From: JBJHDF01 sp050486405
Lineage (GTDB): Bacteria > Pseudomonadota > Gammaproteobacteria > Pseudomonadales > Cellvibrionaceae
DNA: 64,000 bases
Assembly (NCBI GenBank): GCA_050486405.1
Contig: JBJHDF010000001.1
Location: forward strand, 1-64,000
Direction: 5' to 3'
The position numbers were made by a program, and so were the translations under genes. This document shows positions 63,815 to 64,000 of this stretch, piece by piece. The notes below the pieces were generated by a model. It was not told the origin of the DNA. It did no database searches and saw only the letters and a list, made by a program, of their open reading frames with translations. Within the stretch, counting starts at the first letter, position 1, and every line of letters starts with the position of its first letter.

Positions 63815-64000
63815 TCATATTTCTGGCATGGGTATTTTATCGACTAGGCCGAACCCATCTGTATCAACCAGCACAGTGAATCCCTTTCCATTAATGCTGA
63901 GCAAGATAGCGATCCTCTCATCTTCTGTTACGAACTGACCAGAAACGCTGTCGACGCCCCCTAGAATTTCTGTGTAGTGTTGGCCATTTATATCCGACAA
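63815..64000 (-). CDS. Partial gene at the right window edge
   Basis: A frame of 62 codons including the stop, open to the window edge. The C-terminal 61 residues include a strand-rich IAILLSINGKGFTVLVDTDGFG. The codon at the edge is a TTG rather than a clear start, so the gene probably continues beyond the window. It may belong with the secreted protein gene 80 bp downstream. No family recognised. Confidence 0.45.
   Translation of the reverse strand: MSDINGQHYTEILGGVDSVSGQFVTEDERIAILLSINGKGFTVLVDTDGFGLVDKIPMPEI

Overview
The window looks like the chromosome of a marine or plant-polysaccharide-degrading gammaproteobacterium, probably of the Cellvibrionales (Cellvibrio, Saccharophagus, Gilvimarinus or Microbulbifer type). 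The reasons are a 16S-Ile-Ala-23S-5S rRNA operon, the Pseudomonas-like gene order tyrS / M23 peptidase / anmK / erpA / argC beside it, and a secreted GH11 xylanase with CBM60-like modules plus a GH67 alpha-glucuronidase. No genus can be fixed from the sequence alone. Most genes are GC-rich. Two stretches are visibly AT-richer and look acquired: about 55.5-59.9 kb and about 62.4-64 kb.

Layout. 1-6.0 kb: a complete rRNA operon on the minus strand, with tandem promoters, two boxA sites and two palindromic repeats between the tRNAs. 6.0-16.1 kb: housekeeping genes (tyrS, M23 peptidase, anmK, erpA, bactofilin, a DUF6776-like protein, argC, hemJ, thiD, thiE, hemL). 16.2-20.3 kb: a three-gene unit of an unusual Hsp70, a degenerate J-like protein and a membrane protein. 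20.5-26.7 kb: a complete six-gene ebo cluster (A-B-D-E-F-C). 26.7-29.0 kb: a CBS-domain histidine kinase and its response regulator. 29.1-30.6 kb: GH11 xylanase with two CBM60-like repeats. 30.9-35.4 kb: FdhF/YdeP-type molybdoenzyme, thioesterase with an RHH antitoxin-like protein, a radical SAM protein under a LexA-type box, and a small secreted protein. 35.6-37.5 kb: a Tat-exported Gfo/Idh/MocA oxidoreductase and a zeta-toxin-like pair. 37.6-41.1 kb: a sulfide/thiosulfate operon (cytochrome c, FccB, YeeE/YedE transporter, SoxYZ-like carrier). 41.2-46.7 kb: a Cys-rich secreted protein, GH67, PilZ and DUF1631 proteins.

47.2-55.5 kb is a guanidine utilisation operon: a guanidine-I (ykkC) riboswitch, an ABC transporter (binding protein, permease, ATPase), two DUF1989 proteins (carboxyguanidine deiminase type) and a 1203-aa biotin-dependent guanidine/urea carboxylase. 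Between the ATPase and the DUF1989 genes lie two remarkable structured repeats. They share a 53-nt core in opposite orientation, and each core is enclosed by its own perfect inverted arms (21 and 28 bp). The two cores differ by compensatory base changes.

55.5-59.1 kb is a two-reverse-transcriptase antiphage system of the DRT3 type (Drt3a and Drt3b). Between drt3b and a terminator is a candidate ncRNA carrying a 9-nt alternating AC tract. Next to it a DUF3892 gene appears to be a single integron-type gene cassette with an attC-like site. 59.9-62.3 kb encodes a cyanide-insensitive-type bd oxidase (CioAB), followed by a RelB/YafQ-like toxin-antitoxin pair, a secreted protein and a partial gene at the right edge.

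The strongest leads are the paired arm-flanked repeats at 50.1-50.4 kb and the DRT3 locus with its AC-tract RNA.
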